This document shows positions 1 to 6,185 of a stretch of DNA of 10,096 nucleotides, piece after piece (position 1 is the stretch's first letter; each line of letters starts with the position of its first letter). The DNA comes from Gammaproteobacteria bacterium (lineage in GTDB: Bacteria > Pseudomonadota > Gammaproteobacteria > Pseudomonadales > Pseudohongiellaceae), in the NCBI GenBank assembly GCA_016762995.1, contig JAESUT010000012.1, positions 2,933-13,028 on the forward strand, in the 5' to 3' direction. The notes below the pieces were generated by a model that was not told the origin of the DNA, did not search any database, and saw only the letters and a program-made list of their open reading frames with translations. Both the position numbers and the translations under genes were made by a program.

Positions 1-96
1 GGTAGCAGCGTTATTCTTATCTTTACCTGCTCATTTGCTTTGGCATTGGTACTTTGGGCTCCAGCAATTTATTTGAGCACCGGTGGTTTTGCGTGA
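1..96 (+). CDS. C-terminal end of a membrane protein (partial)
   Basis: Frame 1 is open from the first base to a TGA at 94-96 and gives 31 residues. About 20 of them (IFTCSFALALVLWAPAIYL) form one strongly hydrophobic stretch, followed by a short polar tail (STGGFA). This looks like the last transmembrane helix of an inner-membrane protein whose start lies outside the window. The family cannot be named from so little sequence. No clear terminator follows. The frame is short enough that chance cannot be excluded, but hydrophobic composition and the natural-looking end favour a real gene. Confidence 0.5.
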   Translation, partial: GSSVILIFTCSFALALVLWAPAIYLSTGGFA

Positions 97-192
97 CAGT
101 TCACTGACAAATTCAACCGCATTCCTCGTTGACTCTCTCAGAACATAGAATAAGCGCAGCTTTAACCAGAAATTATCTGTATTAGAAATGTC

Positions 193-301
193 GATACTGA
201 CAAGTTAACTACCAAACCCATGAAAATCTCCGTAAACCCATTTCCTTAGTGCAACCGCCTTTCCCCAGACGCAAAAGTTCGCAGACTGAAACATCGATAG
301 G
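193..301 (+). mobile_element. Orphan left end of an IS6-like element (copy 1)
   Basis: Bases 193-209 (gatactgacaagttaac) match the left inverted repeat of the insertion sequence at 2184-2971 at 15 of 17 positions. Similarity continues for about 110 bp through the shared internal motif agacgcaaaag and ends at atcgatagg (301). In the complete element the matching segment is the non-coding end downstream of the transposase. No transposase sequence follows here, so this is a truncated relic or a solo terminal unit. It lies 60 bp upstream of the RNase H start. Confidence 0.65.
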
Positions 302-361
302 GAGTAAACTAGTTAACAATATTATCTATTGTTTATTCACGGTTGCTAAAGAAATACAGTA

Positions 362-1117
362 ATGGCAAAGCAAAAATATTACGTAGTGTGGCGTGGTAGA
401 AATACAGGAATCTTCACTGACTGGCCTACTACACAAGCATCAGTGGCTGGCTTTTCTGGAGCTTCTCATAAAAGCTTCTCAACTCGGCAGGAAGCTGAGG
501 CCGCGTATCAAGGAAAGCCTGTACAAGCAGGAAGAACTTCAGCGGTAACAGCTAAGGTCAAAGCATCAAATACGCCAGAACCATCACCTTCTTATCTTTT
601 AAATCCAGCCTTTGATATCCATATATTTTGTGATGGGGGGTGCGACCCCAACCCCGGGAAATCAGGTTCTGGTGTTGCAGTCTATGAATCAGGAAAACTC
701 AGTAAGATGTACCATGGTTTACACGCATCTCAAGGCACTAATAATACCGCTGAGCTAAATGCATTACACCAAGCTATGCTCATTGCCACGGAGAAGATTA
801 AAGAAAAGAAGAAAGTGCAAATATTGTCAGACTCTACCTATTCCATTAAAGCTATGACGGAGTGGGGACCAAACTGGAAGCGAACAGGCCGAATGGATGG
901 CAGGGGTAAGCCTTTGGCGAATGCTGAGCTTATACGGGTGATGTTTGATCTCCACAACATGATAGGCCCGCAAATCGATATAGCGCATGTGTCAGCTCAC
1001 ATCGGCATTGAGGGTAATGAGCTTGCAGACCGATTATCAACGTTAGCAATCCGAGGGAAAGTAACAAAATTTGTGGAATATGATAGCTTGAGCGTGAATG
1101 AGCTATTGGCCATATGA
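362..1117 (+). CDS. rnhA: Ribonuclease HI with N-terminal hybrid-binding (viroplasmin) domain
   Basis: This 251-residue protein should cut the RNA strand of RNA-DNA hybrids in the cytoplasm. Residues 5-50 match the viroplasmin/hybrid-binding domain (YYVVWRGRNTGIFTDW, then FSGASHKSFST and an EAEAAY helix). After a Ser/Pro-rich linker at about 55-80, residues 85-230 are the RNase H domain. The catalytic set appears complete: D91 in CDGGCDPNPG, E131 in NNTAELNAL, D157 in LSDSTYS, H213 and D223 in SAHIGIEGNELAD. The ATG at 362 puts the N-terminal domain in frame, but the ribosome site is weak. It sits alone between two IS6-like end repeats, next to a broken batD, so it looks like a passenger or a housekeeping paralogue relocated by IS activity rather than part of an operon. 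The family assignment is firm; the biological role here is not known. Confidence 0.93.
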   Translation: MAKQKYYVVWRGRNTGIFTDWPTTQASVAGFSGASHKSFSTRQEAEAAYQGKPVQAGRTSAVTAKVKASNTPEPSPSYLLNPAFDIHIFCDGGCDPNPGKSGSGVAVYESGKLSKMYHGLHASQGTNNTAELNALHQAMLIATEKIKEKKKVQILSDSTYSIKAMTEWGPNWKRTGRMDGRGKPLANAELIRVMFDLHNMIGPQIDIAHVSAHIGIEGNELADRLSTLAIRGKVTKFVEYDSLSVNELLAI

Positions 1118-1232
1118 AAGCACTAGAAGCATCCCTGAAGGTACTGAATTAAGAATTAATGAAGATTAATGCGATACTTGCAAATCCAATCAAGACACGT
1201 GAACTTGCCTGATCGGTGACGAGGGATCAGAT

Positions 1233-2036
1233 ATGGCTAATGCGAATAGCAGATTGGCACTTCTATTACTGCTCCTTTTCAGCCTACAGGCTAATAGTAG
1301 TTATGCCCAAGCAGTCGAGGTAAGCGTTGACCGCACTGAAGTAGCCCGCGATGAAGTGGTAACTTTAACAATCAGGGTAGATCAGCAAGGTCAATCGATG
1401 CAGCTAGACTTGACACCTCTAGCCGAAGAATTCGAAGTTTTAGGCACCCGGACGTCTAGTGGAATCCGTACTGTCAATGGTGTTGTAGAGGCTTGGACAG
1501 ACTACATTGTCACAATTTCCCCCTTAGAGGCAGGCACATTAACAATACCGTCACTACTAATTAACAATCAACAGACAGAATCAATAAGCATTGAAGTCGC
1601 TAGTGGTAACAGCCAGCCTCAAAACCAAAACAATGATGACTTGTTTCTGAAAATTGAAGTCAATAAAGAATCAGTTTTCGTTCAAGAAGAACTTCAATTA
1701 TCGCTTAAACTTTATTACACAATAAGCGGCATCAGGAATCCTCAGTTTACTGAATTGGACATGCCCGATACAGTAATTCAGTTAATTGAACAACCCAATC
1801 AGTACGAAGAACTTATTAATGGAATACGCTTCGGTGTTTATGAGAAGCGCTATATCATCTTCCCTCAGCGTAGTGGACCTTTAAAAATCCCAGATATACG
1901 ATTTCGCGGTGAAATCTCGGAAGACGGGCCTAGTAATTTTGTATTTCGAAGCGTTAAAACGCGTGGTGTCTTTGCCTATATTGAGGGACTTACGATCGAC
2001 GTAAAAGAGGTGCCGGTTGCAGGATTGGGGCATTAG
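1233..2036 (+). pseudogene. batD: BatD-like (oxygen-tolerance) protein, nonsense-mutated and truncated by an IS end
   Basis: The open part encodes 267 residues; BatD proteins usually have well over 500. A signal peptide (1-26, ending SSYAQA) is followed by BatD-type beta domains: VEVSVDRTEVARDEVVTLTI, then FEVLGTRTSSGIRTVNG and SPLEAGTLTIPSL (about 28-122), then VFVQEELQLSLKLYY, RYIIFPQRSGPLKIP (about 137-225). The frame ends GLGH-TAG-MPASNISIEESW. BatD proteins typically have WLPA followed by an ESW motif here, so TAG at 2034-2036 most likely replaces the Trp codon TGG. The frame then reads on only to 2074, where an IS6-like inverted repeat starts at 2075. The C-terminal domain and membrane helix are missing and no batA, batB or batC is present. 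The start is supported by GAGGG at 1221-1225. BatD family proteins are envelope proteins linked to stress tolerance in other bacteria; this copy is unlikely to function. Confidence 0.8.
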
Positions 2037-2074
2037 ATGCCAGCTTCAAATATAAGCATTGAAGAAAGCTGGAG

Positions 2075-2176
2075 GGTATCGACAAGTTAACTCTCCAATC
2101 GATAAAAAATTCCGATTAGGCAGTCCCATATCTCCACTGCATTTACCCAAGACGCTATTTGACGCTACCGAATAGG
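2075..2176 (+). mobile_element. Orphan left end of an IS6-like element (copy 2)
   Basis: Bases 2075-2091 (ggtatcgacaagttaac) match the left inverted repeat of the adjacent complete element at 16 of 17 positions. The following 85 bp align with the non-coding left end of that element (attccgattaggc, cccaagacgc) and end at gaatagg, with an internal deletion of about 8 bp near the end. Its outer edge is the exact point where batD homology stops, so this end marks a real insertion or IS-mediated deletion boundary. The next element begins 8 bp after it. Confidence 0.7.
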
Positions 2177-2183
2177 GCTAGAT

Positions 2184-2971
2184 GGTATTGACAAGTTAAC
2201 CACTCAATTCGAGAAAAACTCCGATTTGGCCTTCCTACATTCCCACTGCGTTTTGCCAAGACGCAAAAGCACGCAGCCGAAAATATCGATAGGTTTCTGC
2301 TGACACTCAGTGCCAACCTAGATTGAATAAGTTGTAGACAGCTGCATGGGCTCTCAAAAAGCGCTGTGCTTGCTCCACTGACTTGAACTTCCTCCTGCCC
2401 CGCTCCCTGACTCTCGTCGATTCGCGTGACAACTCAGCTCGATTGTTGGCGTATTGCGTTGTGTCGTGAATCGCTTCTGGAATAAGCTCTCTATGTGCCA
2501 CGTTGTAGCTGCGCAATTTGTCCGTGACGATCTTCCTAGGCTCTCCTCGATGCTTGCGCAATAACCGCTTAAAGAAGCGTTTTGCCGCCTTTCCATCACG
2601 CCTCTTCTGGAGATATACATCAACTACTTCGCCATCCTAGTCCACTGCTCGCCATAGGTAATGCTGCCTACCCTGGATCTTAACGAACACCTCATCAATG
2701 AAGAAAGTATCGCCATAGCCCTAGTGTTTTCTTCTTAATCTTTGAGTATATTTCGACCCAAAATTATTGCACCACAGCCGAATAGCTTCGTAGCTCACCT
2801 CAATACCACGCTCAGCCATCAAGTCTTCGATATCTCGATGACTGAGGTTGAATCAGTGGTAGAGCCAGACTGCGTATTGAATGATTTCGAGAGGGAGTCG
2901 ATGGCATTTGTACATTTTCGGTTGGTTCATGCGCTGAATTGTCGCAGAATGGCGATTAACTTGTCAGTACC
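2184..2971 (-). mobile_element. Complete but inactive IS6-family insertion sequence
   Basis: The element is 788 bp, within the usual size of IS6-family elements. The left terminal repeat is ggtattgacaagttaac (2184-2200). The right one, read inward on the minus strand, is ggtactgacaagttaat (2971-2955). They match at 15 of 17 positions. One transposase frame on the minus strand fills 2930-2307. The 8 bp outside each end (ggctagat and gacaattg) differ, so no target duplication is visible. That is consistent with later deletions or with recombination between IS copies. Confidence 0.85.
2307..2930 (-). pseudogene. IS6-family transposase with three in-frame stop codons
   Basis: Read on the minus strand from ATG at 2930-2928 to TGA at 2309-2307, the frame is 208 codons long with no frameshift. 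It follows the IS6 pattern throughout: PLEIIQYAVWLYH, FNLSHRDIEDLMAERGIEV, GDTFFIDEVFVKIQGRQHYL, KRRDGKAAKRFFKRLLRKHR, PRKIVTDKLRSYNVAHREL, YANNRAELS. The DDE residues D79, D137 and E166 are all still encoded. Stops fall at codon 26 (TGA, 2855-2853), codon 70 (TAG, 2723-2721) and codon 98 (TAG, 2639-2637). Family sequences suggest Arg at 26 and Gln at 98, so single C-to-T changes would explain those two. The element cannot make transposase unless the stops are read through. Confidence 0.88.
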
Positions 2972-3004
2972 GACAATTGGGGGCATTATTTTGCAGTTCT
3001 TCCT

Positions 3005-3022
3005 ACACAATAAGTGTACGAA
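3005..3022. repeat. 18-bp direct repeat, copy 1, beside the Fic end of the HTH/Fic module
   Basis: The sequence acacaataagtgtacgaa occurs here and again, exactly and in the same orientation, at 4387-4404, 1382 bp away. This copy lies inside a short dyad (tacac-aataa-gtgta, 3004-3018). The two copies enclose both mobile-mystery genes and their promoter, so they may be attachment or target sites of an integrated module. Confidence 0.6.
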
Positions 3023-3096
3023 GCACCGACGCAAATCAATCAGATTACTTTGTAGCAGGAATTAGCTGATCCAGACTTTACTTTAACCAATATGAA

Positions 3097-3693
3097 TTAC
3101 CTGTATCCGACAAATCGAAATAAACCATCGTAATCACCACCGTCAGCATCACGCAACGCTTGCAAGTAAGTTTGTCGACGCTCATTCTCTTCAGTTAATG
3201 CAAAGCCACCGCCCCAATCTATTCGCGCATGATCATAGAGTTTCTCTAGCAATGCGTCAGCGATAATACGAGAAAAGCGCCCGTTGCCATTTGGGAATGG
3301 GTGAACCTTTACAACCCTGTGGTGGAATCGTGCTGCGGCTTCTAATGGCTCATAAGTATCGTGATCGATCCAGTATTGAACATCGTCAAATATATCCCTG
3401 AGCTGCACTGTTATCTGCCGAGGGTCGACACCAATATTTTTCTCAGTGAGGCGATACGACCCGGCCCAACGCCAAACATCCCCAAAAAGGCGCTTGTGTA
3501 GCTTTCGCGCAAATACATCGGTTAAAAGTTCAGGGTTACGCTGACGAGTAAGCCAACGCAGACCCATTTCAATGTTGGCTTGTTCTAAATGGTTTAACTC
3601 TCCGCGTGTTGTAACATGGGGGTATTTAAGGTCTTCCATTTCATCAGGGTCGAGTGGCGTTTCCCCTTGCTTGTACTCCATGTTCTCAATCAT
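3097..3693 (-). CDS. Fic-domain protein, mobile mystery protein B family
   Basis: This 198-residue cytoplasmic protein belongs to the Fic superfamily, whose members usually transfer AMP or another phosphate-containing group to target proteins. The Fic core motif is at 131-142: HPFPNGNGRFSR, with H131 as the catalytic His and R139 and R142 kept. The usual Asp/Glu of HPFx(D/E)GNGR is Asn at 135. N-terminal blocks typical of mobile mystery protein B are present: QGETPLDPDE (9-18), TTRGELNHLEQANI (28-41), LHKRLFGDVWRWAGSYR (65-81) and KNIGV. Its start codon overlaps the stop of the upstream HTH gene (ATGA), so the two are co-transcribed and probably translationally coupled. A second ATG lies at residue 5. 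By analogy with other Fic/HTH pairs it may be the toxin of a toxin-antitoxin pair, but I know of no proof for this family. Confidence 0.9.
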   Translation of the reverse strand: MIENMEYKQGETPLDPDEMEDLKYPHVTTRGELNHLEQANIEMGLRWLTRQRNPELLTDVFARKLHKRLFGDVWRWAGSYRLTEKNIGVDPRQITVQLRDIFDDVQYWIDHDTYEPLEAAARFHHRVVKVHPFPNGNGRFSRIIADALLEKLYDHARIDWGGGFALTEENERRQTYLQALRDADGGDYDGLFRFVGYR

Positions 3694-4154
3694 GATTCAT
3701 CCCATAAATGAGAAGGCATATCTCGCACAAACTCCTCAGTTAACCGCTCTATCTCGAAGTTCCTCTGTTTTTTATCAAGGCTCTGCGCTTCAAGGGCCAT
3801 CTGCTTATCCGTATAGTCAGTCACCGCTTTAGCCTTTTCATGCGCCCGAAGCCTAACGACATCCTTTACAGATTTTTCTGGCACTATGGCATAAACAAAC
3901 CGGCAGCCAAGTGCCTCTGCCATCTGCTCCATTGCCTTGATCGTAACTCCACCACCAAGCTCGGCCTTTTCAGTGTTTGAGATAAGGCCACGCGTCACGC
4001 CCTTGCGCCGGGCGAGCTGTGCTCCGCTCATACCAAACGACTTTCGGACAGTTCTGATCCAGCCTTCACTTGGCACACGCAAACCCTTCACGCTTTCTGC
4101 AGCACGGTCTACGATGTCTTGGTATTGCGATAAAACGATTTTTTCCACACTCAT
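3690..4154 (-). CDS. XRE-type helix-turn-helix regulator, mobile mystery protein A family
   Basis: This 154-residue protein carries a helix-turn-helix domain at about 32-90 (WIRTVRKSFGMSGAQLARR, then GVTRGLISNTEKAELGGGVT, then AMEQMAEALGCRFVYAIVP). The N-terminal block LSQYQDIVDRAAESVKGL and the C-terminal LTEEFVRDMPSHLWDES match what I recall of mobile mystery protein A, a family found almost always beside the Fic-type protein B. It is the first gene of the pair and its stop overlaps the Fic start by 4 nt. Its likely roles are to repress its own promoter and perhaps to neutralise the Fic partner. A TTGACA promoter and repeated octamers lie just upstream. The ATG at 4154 agrees with the family's N-terminus. 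Confidence 0.9.
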   Translation of the reverse strand: MSVEKIVLSQYQDIVDRAAESVKGLRVPSEGWIRTVRKSFGMSGAQLARRKGVTRGLISNTEKAELGGGVTIKAMEQMAEALGCRFVYAIVPEKSVKDVVRLRAHEKAKAVTDYTDKQMALEAQSLDKKQRNFEIERLTEEFVRDMPSHLWDES

Positions 4155-4188
4155 TGCATGCCTACCAATTTACATTTATTCAATTTAC

Positions 4189-4275
4189 GTATACATATAT
4201 ATACACATCATATAAATTAATGTCAATATATACATATACTAAATTAGAGAATACGAGAATCTATAGGTATACATA
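4189..4275 (-). promoter_or_regulatory. Promoter with three evenly spaced octamers upstream of the HTH/Fic operon
   Basis: On the minus strand a consensus -35 box TTGACA (4226-4221) is followed by 17 bp and TATATA (4203-4198), giving a leader of roughly 35 nt before the HTH start. The octamer tatacata occurs three times on the plus strand, at 4190-4197, 4229-4236 and 4268-4275, spaced exactly 39 bp. The first overlaps the -10 and start area within the dyad gtata-catata-tatac (4189-4204), and the second lies just upstream of the -35. This fits autoregulation by the HTH protein, although AT-rich DNA makes chance repeats likelier. Confidence 0.5.
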
Positions 4276-4277
4276 CT

Positions 4278-4439
4278 ATGGTTCAAGACGAGGTAAAAGA
4301 TAACTTCAGCGCAGAAGAAATATCCGTTCAAACGGACATTCTGATGCCTATCCCCCCACTTTTTCGGAACGCATCTAATCCTTCACACACAATAAGTGTA
4401 CGAACGCCGCCTCAGACTCTACTTGTAGTGGCATGGTGA
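4278..4439 (+). other. Doubtful 53-codon open frame beside the module promoter
   Basis: ATG at 4278 opens a 53-codon frame beginning MVQDEVKDNFSAEEISVQTD and ending at TGA 4437-4439. The first 20 residues are acidic and look protein-like. The rest becomes Pro-rich and runs through the 18-bp repeat. There is no clear ribosome site and I recognise no family. It could be the cut-off start of a gene disrupted when the module arrived, or chance. The remaining sequence of 4155-4499 holds no other gene that I can support. Confidence 0.15.
4387..4404. repeat. 18-bp direct repeat, copy 2, beyond the module promoter
   Basis: This is an exact copy of acacaataagtgtacgaa at 3005-3022, in the same orientation. 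Together the copies enclose the whole HTH/Fic operon and its control region. The flanks show only partial further similarity (cttcac before, cgccg after, compared with ttccta and gcaccg). Confidence 0.6.
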
Positions 4440-4471
4440 CATTGTCGCTGATTTAAAGTATCCGTTAAACT

Positions 4472-4493
4472 GGGGGAGGTTCAATCTGCCCCC
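4472..4493 (-). terminator. Weak hairpin just after the minus-strand redox operon
   Basis: A GGGGG block (4472-4476) can pair with CCCCC (4489-4493), 7 bp beyond the stop codon of the last gene of the minus-strand operon. In the direction of that operon the hairpin is followed by cagtttaacgg, with only a short T run. It is well placed but weak as an intrinsic terminator. Confidence 0.3.
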
Positions 4494-4499
4494 TTTATC

Positions 4500-6185
4500 C
4501 TATCGATCAACTATGTAGGTTAGATAACCGGTAAACATTTCTTCGCTGCTATCGAAACCCCACTGAACTTCTTCCCTAAAATTGGGGTTAAAGGGATTAG
4601 ATAGAGAATTATCGAAGACTCCCGATACATTCACCACCGAGCCCGGCTCAAGAGCGCGCGGCGTTTCCAGCCAATAGTGCGGTTGCCAGCCATAATTGTA
4701 GGCAGGAACACTGACTAGGGTCTGCGAGTCACCGTTTGGCGAAATCAAATCAAACTTCATGGCCTTGCCACGTTGATTCATGCGCGGCCTAACGGCAAGC
4801 AGCGTCGACTTCTCTGTGAATTTGTAGCTCGCGAGAACTGTCTGATCTGGATCGTTAGAAGACAGGGTGAACTCGGCGGAAACGGGCCGAGTAACTATTT
4901 CCTTCGACGGCACGGTGTCATGAAAATAAAGCCCGATGGTGGTGGAGTCTCGGAGAACCCGGCCGTGTGAGTAGTAATGAAATTGAAGAGCCAACTTGTG
5001 ACCGGCGGGAATCAGGACGCCGCTGTCCTCGGGGAATACTGTGGCCGGGTTCTCGCCTGGAATAAAACTGCCAAGGAAGCGCCTCTTGGATGTTCGCGCC
5101 TGTCGTTCTTCGCCCCAGAAATCACTTTCTGGCGCCACTACAAATGCCGACAAATTGTGAATGACTCGTTCTTCTCCTGGTGCAAACTGGAACGCCCTAA
5201 CCCATTTGTCTTCATTAAAGGGTAACTCTAGTTCTAAGTACATGTAATCCAGAATACCAACAGCAGGTATCTCATTCTGGGGAGTATCTATTGTGAAGTC
5301 GGGCTCTCCCAGTTGCCACTCAAAGGTTTTTTCCAAAGGGATTTCTGAAAGAGGGTCACTTGCCCCGTCTCCACGAGGCACACCGGCTTGCATCCAATGC
5401 ATGAGCTTTTTTCGCTTCTCGGCCGAGAGAAAATGCGCATTGGGAGTAGCATCATAGGCTGGGTCAACCTGCATCGGCGGCATGCGTTTATTCATAATCA
5501 CCTCCCTGACCATGGGCGACCAGCCGGCCAAGGAGTAGTAACCATCGAATGGGAATGGACCTGCACCATCCTCACGGTGACAAATAGCGCAATGCTCTAC
5601 GATGATAGGTGCTATCTCGGTCGAGTAATCCGGCGCGGCGCTTGAGTCGCTCTCATAACTAATCGAGCAGCCTTCGAACGCTAAGTTAGTGGTCTCAGTC
5701 GATGTGCTGGCAAGTATTGCCTCTATATTTTCTAGCAATGCTGGACCCGCACCTCCACGATAGTGCAGTGACAACCGCTGCGGATTGAATACCAACACCT
5801 CACCCGACTGACTAAACTGAAGGTTTTCAGCCACCAGTTTTAGCTCATCGGCCAAGACAGGAAAAGACAAACCCCAGGCGCTTTCGGTGGTGCGGTCTTG
5901 CGCGTTTATATCCAGCGCGAGAAACTGCACGCGCTCACCATATTGTGATTGTATGTCGGCAAGCATGTCCGCCGCCTCCCGCGCAGAAGGGCAGCTATTG
6001 TCATAGGCCAGAAGTACAACGGCATCAAGTTGTTGGTAGCGACTAAGTTGATGAAACTCGCCTTGCTCATCTAACAATGCAAAGTCGCCCACTCTCTCGG
6101 CCGCAGCATAGGCTAGTGTGCTGGCCAACCCCATCGCTAAGCCACACAAAATAGTCCTCAGCGAGCCAAGTAGCTTACTGTTCAT
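4500..6185 (-). CDS. Exported redoxin - cytochrome c - copper-monooxygenase-like fusion, copper ligands degenerate
   Basis: The best start is ATG at 6185-6183. It overlaps the upstream stop as ATGA, has GGAG 9 bp before it, and directly precedes a signal peptide (1-28, ending AYAAA); the open frame 23 codons upstream would bury that signal. The protein is 561 residues. Residues 31-160 are a thioredoxin-like domain with a lone NSCPSARE cysteine (C65) and no CxxC. Residues 186-270 are a cytochrome c domain with CAICH (199-203) and Met candidates in RMPPM (M235, M238). Residues 290-561 resemble the peptidylglycine/dopamine-type copper monooxygenase fold: VIHN (343-344), LQFHYYSHG (H403), VRPRMNQRG (466-473), FDNSLSNPFNP and SEEMFTGY (M550). 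Relatives normally have HH at the first site and HxH in the fourth motif; here these are HN and RMN. It probably acts in periplasmic electron transfer or binding rather than hydroxylation. Confidence 0.85.
   Translation of the reverse strand: MNSKLLGSLRTILCGLAMGLASTLAYAAAERVGDFALLDEQGEFHQLSRYQQLDAVVLLAYDNSCPSAREAADMLADIQSQYGERVQFLALDINAQDRTTESAWGLSFPVLADELKLVAENLQFSQSGEVLVFNPQRLSLHYRGGAGPALLENIEAILASTSTETTNLAFEGCSISYESDSSAAPDYSTEIAPIIVEHCAICHREDGAGPFPFDGYYSLAGWSPMVREVIMNKRMPPMQVDPAYDATPNAHFLSAEKRKKLMHWMQAGVPRGDGASDPLSEIPLEKTFEWQLGEPDFTIDTPQNEIPAVGILDYMYLELELPFNEDKWVRAFQFAPGEERVIHNLSAFVVAPESDFWGEERQARTSKRRFLGSFIPGENPATVFPEDSGVLIPAGHKLALQFHYYSHGRVLRDSTTIGLYFHDTVPSKEIVTRPVSAEFTLSSNDPDQTVLASYKFTEKSTLLAVRPRMNQRGKAMKFDLISPNGDSQTLVSVPAYNYGWQPHYWLETPRALEPGSVVNVSGVFDNSLSNPFNPNFREEVQWGFDSSEEMFTGYLTYIVDR

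Noticed and set aside
101-150. Possible very decayed right end of an IS6-like element (cactgacaaattcaaccgc resembling the terminal repeat)
   Set aside because: The first 25 bases resemble the right end of the complete element with one inserted base, but the leader is longer and no transposase start can be read, so similarity is too weak to annotate.
1209-1230. Hairpin ctgatc/gatcag around the batD ribosome site as a regulatory RNA
   Set aside because: Only a 6-bp stem with a 10-nt loop, and the gene downstream is a pseudogene; no support for function.
193-2176. Integron attC sites, suggested by gttaac motifs in repeats flanking genes
   Set aside because: The repeats are not internally palindromic as attC sites are, and they align instead with the end of the IS6 element at 2184-2971.
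2742-3065. Plus-strand open frame of 107 codons
   Set aside because: Most of it is the antisense of the IS6 transposase N-terminus, which has clear family similarity on the minus strand.
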